Source: JALHST01 sp963798435 (lineage in GTDB: Bacteria; Bacteroidota; Bacteroidia; Flavobacteriales; Flavobacteriaceae). From it: a stretch of DNA of 64,000 bases. A model generated the notes under the pieces. It was given only the letters and a program-made list of their open reading frames with translations. It was not told the DNA's origin and made no database searches. Position numbers and translations under genes: made by a program. Shown in pieces: positions 62,389 through 64,000 of the stretch; position 1 is the first letter of the stretch; each line of letters begins with the position of its first letter. Location: contig CAWCTF010000002.1 of assembly GCA_963798435.1 (NCBI GenBank), forward strand, positions 186,001 through 250,000. Direction: 5' to 3'.

Positions 62389-63101
62389 CCCTGGAGTATA
62401 AAAATTGTAGGCCTTTTATGCAGGGTGACGGGAGTTTTTTTCCATTCAGCAACGGTCATGGTGCCAATGAACTCAGAAGGCATGGTGATGTCACAGGCGA
62501 TGCATAATTTTGTTGTGGCTGCAAGTGAGGCCAACATATCTGCCAACAACTTGTCGTTCCTATAGGGCGTTTCTATACATAGTTGCGACTGCTGCAATTC
62601 AATCGATGTTTTTTCGAGTTTTTTAATCGTCTTCCGACGCTCAGCACTATCAATGGGCAAATACCCATTAAAAGCAAAATTCTGTCCGTTGAGTCCACTT
62701 GCCATAAGGGCCATAATAATCGAGGAAGGCCCTACCAAGGGTACCACTTGAATACCCTTCGAATGGGCAAGTTGAACGACTTCGGCCCCAGGATCGGCGA
62801 TACCCGGACAACCTGCTTCGGATAGGATTCCTACATTATTTCCTTCCATACATGGGGTTAAAAAGGCCGGTAAGGCTTCGGCTTCGGTATATTTGTTCAA
62901 TATCTCGAAATGCAGTGTCGGTTGGGATTTTCGTGGACTTATTTTTTTGATGAACCTTCGCGCCGATTTTTCATTTTCTGCAATATAATAATCGGTACCC
63001 TCGATGACCCTCTTTATTGAAATGGGAAGTACTTCAAGGGGTTCATTGTCTCCAAGCGTTGTTGGAATTAAAAATAGTTTACCTTGTTCATCTTTAGACA
63101 T
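62385..63101 (-). CDS. SAM-dependent tetrapyrrole-methylase fold methyltransferase (RsmI-like)
   Basis: The 238-residue protein has the tetrapyrrole methylase fold of RsmI: LFLIPTTLGDNEPLEVLPIS at the start, NNVGILSEAGCPGIADPGAE near 115, VPLVGPSSIIMALMASGLNG near 135 and ETPYRNDKLLADML near 180. RsmI methylates C1402 of 16S rRNA. This shorter form lacks its C-terminal helix-turn-helix-like part and may have another target. The neighbours are LMW phosphatase and dnaA on the same strand (20 bases to the phosphatase stop). Confidence 0.9.
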   Translation of the reverse strand: MSKDEQGKLFLIPTTLGDNEPLEVLPISIKRVIEGTDYYIAENEKSARRFIKKISPRKSQPTLHFEILNKYTEAEALPAFLTPCMEGNNVGILSEAGCPGIADPGAEVVQLAHSKGIQVVPLVGPSSIIMALMASGLNGQNFAFNGYLPIDSAERRKTIKKLEKTSIELQQSQLCIETPYRNDKLLADMLASLAATTKLCIACDITMPSEFIGTMTVAEWKKTPVTLHKRPTIFILQG

Positions 63102-63121
63102 TGGCCACTTTTATCATTGAC

Positions 63122-63568
63122 TTACATCTTGGCAACGAGGGCGTCACAAGCTCCATCGATTAGTGTGAATACTTTTTCAAATCCTTTGTCACTATCATAA
63201 TATGGGTCGGGTACTTCCCGATTTTCATGTCCCATAACATCTAACAATAGACGTACCTTGTCCCTATCGGATGCATCTTTTGCGAGCGCGATTATATTTC
63301 TATAGTTGCTCATATCCATAGCATATATAAAATCGAACCTGTCAAAATCATTTGGGGAAAACTTTCTGCATCGTTGACCAGAAATATCGATACCATATTT
63401 TAATGCTATCGAAATACTTCTGGGATCGGGCGGTTTGCCCAGATGATATCCTCCTGTGCCTGCCGAGTCGACCACTATTTTTTTGGGATCTACTTTTTTT
63501 TCCATTATGCCTTGGGCCAGGGGAGACCTACAGATATTTCCAAGACAAACCATTAATATCCTGGTCAA
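63122..63568 (-). CDS. low-molecular-weight protein-tyrosine phosphatase
   Basis: The enzyme (148 residues) carries the phosphate-binding loop CLGNICRSP (C8-X5-R14 from this start), DSAGTGGYHLG and the aspartate general acid in VPDPYYDS. It removes phosphate from tyrosines or low-molecular-weight substrates. I choose a TTG start at 63566-63568, giving MTRILMVCLGNICRSP, because the family begins only a few residues before the loop. An ATG 15 bases further in would give MVCLGN. A longer frame reaching 63679 overlaps dnaA by about 100 bases and is rejected. It lies 10 bases after the dnaA stop. Confidence 0.9.
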   Translation of the reverse strand: MTRILMVCLGNICRSPLAQGIMEKKVDPKKIVVDSAGTGGYHLGKPPDPRSISIALKYGIDISGQRCRKFSPNDFDRFDFIYAMDMSNYRNIIALAKDASDRDKVRLLLDVMGHENREVPDPYYDSDKGFEKVFTLIDGACDALVAKM

Positions 63569-63578
63569 AATGGTATGA

Positions 63579-64000
63579 TCAGGAGAATTTTTTTGTAAGA
63601 TCGTCAATGTATTTTCTAAACTGTTTATCGGTCTCTGCCAGATTGTCAACCGTTTTACAGGCATGAAGCACAGTCGCATGGTCTCTTTTGCCTATTTGTG
63701 ATCCAATACTGGCCAAAGAAGCTTTAGTGAATTTTTTGGCAAAGAACATGGCCAATTGGCGTGCCTGTACGATATGTCTTTTGCGGGTTTTCGATTGTAA
63801 TGTGGCAACGTCCATTTCAAAATAATCAGACACTACTTTTTGAATATAATCGATAGATACCTCCCTTTTGGTGTTTTTTACGAATTTTTCAACCACGTGC
63901 TGGGCTAGTTCCAAAGTCACCTCTTTTTTGTTAAATGACGATTGGGCAATAAGTGATATAATGGCACCTTCCAATTCCCGTATATTGGTCTTGATGTGCT
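63579..64000 (-). CDS. dnaA: chromosomal replication initiator DnaA, C-terminal part
   Basis: The gene runs off the right edge; about 140 C-terminal residues are visible. HIKTNIRELEGAIISL is the end of the AAA+ domain. The DNA-binding domain IV follows with the helix-turn-helix ARQLAMFFAKKFTKASLASI and the DnaA signature IGKRDHATVLHACKTV, then the end LTKKFS. DnaA opens the replication origin at DnaA boxes. No origin repeats are seen in the visible part; the promoter region is outside the window. The LMW phosphatase gene follows 10 bases downstream. Confidence 0.96.
   Translation of the reverse strand, partial: HIKTNIRELEGAIISLIAQSSFNKKEVTLELAQHVVEKFVKNTKREVSIDYIQKVVSDYFEMDVATLQSKTRKRHIVQARQLAMFFAKKFTKASLASIGSQIGKRDHATVLHACKTVDNLAETDKQFRKYIDDLTKKFS

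Noticed and set aside
63569..63679. N-terminal extension of the LMW phosphatase
   Set aside because: It reads dnaA sequence in another frame; the phosphatase family starts close to its CX5R loop.
1..64000. CRISPR arrays, insertion sequences, prophage, tRNA and rRNA genes, origin repeats
   Set aside because: No direct repeats with spacers, transposase motifs, phage genes, cloverleaf-like T-arms or DnaA-box clusters were recognised. Short tRNAs could be missed by eye; a covariance search would settle it.

Overview
The window is a 64 kb piece of a chromosome from a member of the Bacteroidota, most likely a marine Flavobacteriaceae (the Maribacter/Zobellia/Arenibacter kind of organism; genus not determinable here). 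The evidence is threefold. The protein families are typical of the group: SusC-like TonB receptor with a DUF4249 partner, DUF4252, DUF4294, DUF6495 and DUF6095 proteins, a 950-residue CarB, and a monomeric isocitrate dehydrogenase. Shine-Dalgarno sequences are mostly weak or absent. Promoters of the Bacteroidota type (TTTG, about 19-20 bases, TAnnTTTG) precede several genes. Nearly all of the window is core chromosome; I see no insertion sequence, prophage, CRISPR array, rRNA or tRNA.

Layout. 1-3.5 kb: end of a secreted protein gene, rpmH (L34, with its own promoter and terminator) and carB. 3.7-9 kb: GIY-YIG protein, then the oxidative pentose phosphate genes gnd, zwf and pgl, a hotdog thioesterase and a small membrane protein. 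9.2-16 kb: rmuC, then a cobalamin uptake locus: btuF-btuC-btuD on the minus strand and the receptor btuB on the plus strand behind a cobalamin riboswitch. 16-20.5 kb: S41 protease lipoprotein, and a five-gene operon of ECF sigma factor, membrane anti-sigma-like protein and three DUF4252 proteins. 20.5-32.6 kb: purB, an alpha-helical unknown, a haem-binding domain protein, a sirtuin, small stand-alone enzymes, an alpha-amylase lipoprotein broken by a one-base frameshift, a DEAD-box helicase and rdgB. 32.7-40.8 kb: a serB-serA-ACT fusion gene, rlmH, and nadC-yihY-DUF2147-priA (priA carries a one-base frameshift), then a LytTR response regulator. 41-47 kb: rpsF-rpsR-rplI, DUF6495, hisS, NUDIX, M42 peptidase, DUF4294 and DUF6095. 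47-53 kb: DUF4249/TonB receptor pair and icd, followed by an 810-base gene-poor stretch with a strong orphan hairpin and a possible small gene. 53.6-64 kb: rplS, trmD, GNAT, a coiled-coil membrane protein, a long-form GAPDH, HtrA protease, dapF-GNAT-mltG, a lysozyme-like protein, an RsmI-type methyltransferase, a low-molecular-weight tyrosine phosphatase and the 3' end of dnaA.

How it works together. Most units are housekeeping: NADPH production (zwf, pgl, gnd, icd), serine, NAD, purine and pyrimidine precursors, ribosomal proteins and rRNA/tRNA methylation, replication start and restart, and envelope upkeep. Two loci look like regulated envelope systems: riboswitch-controlled B12 uptake, and the sigma/anti-sigma/DUF4252 operon, which is the best candidate here for a poorly described system. 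Two single-base frameshifts (alpha-amylase, priA) need read-level checking, because a broken priA would be unexpected in a healthy cell.
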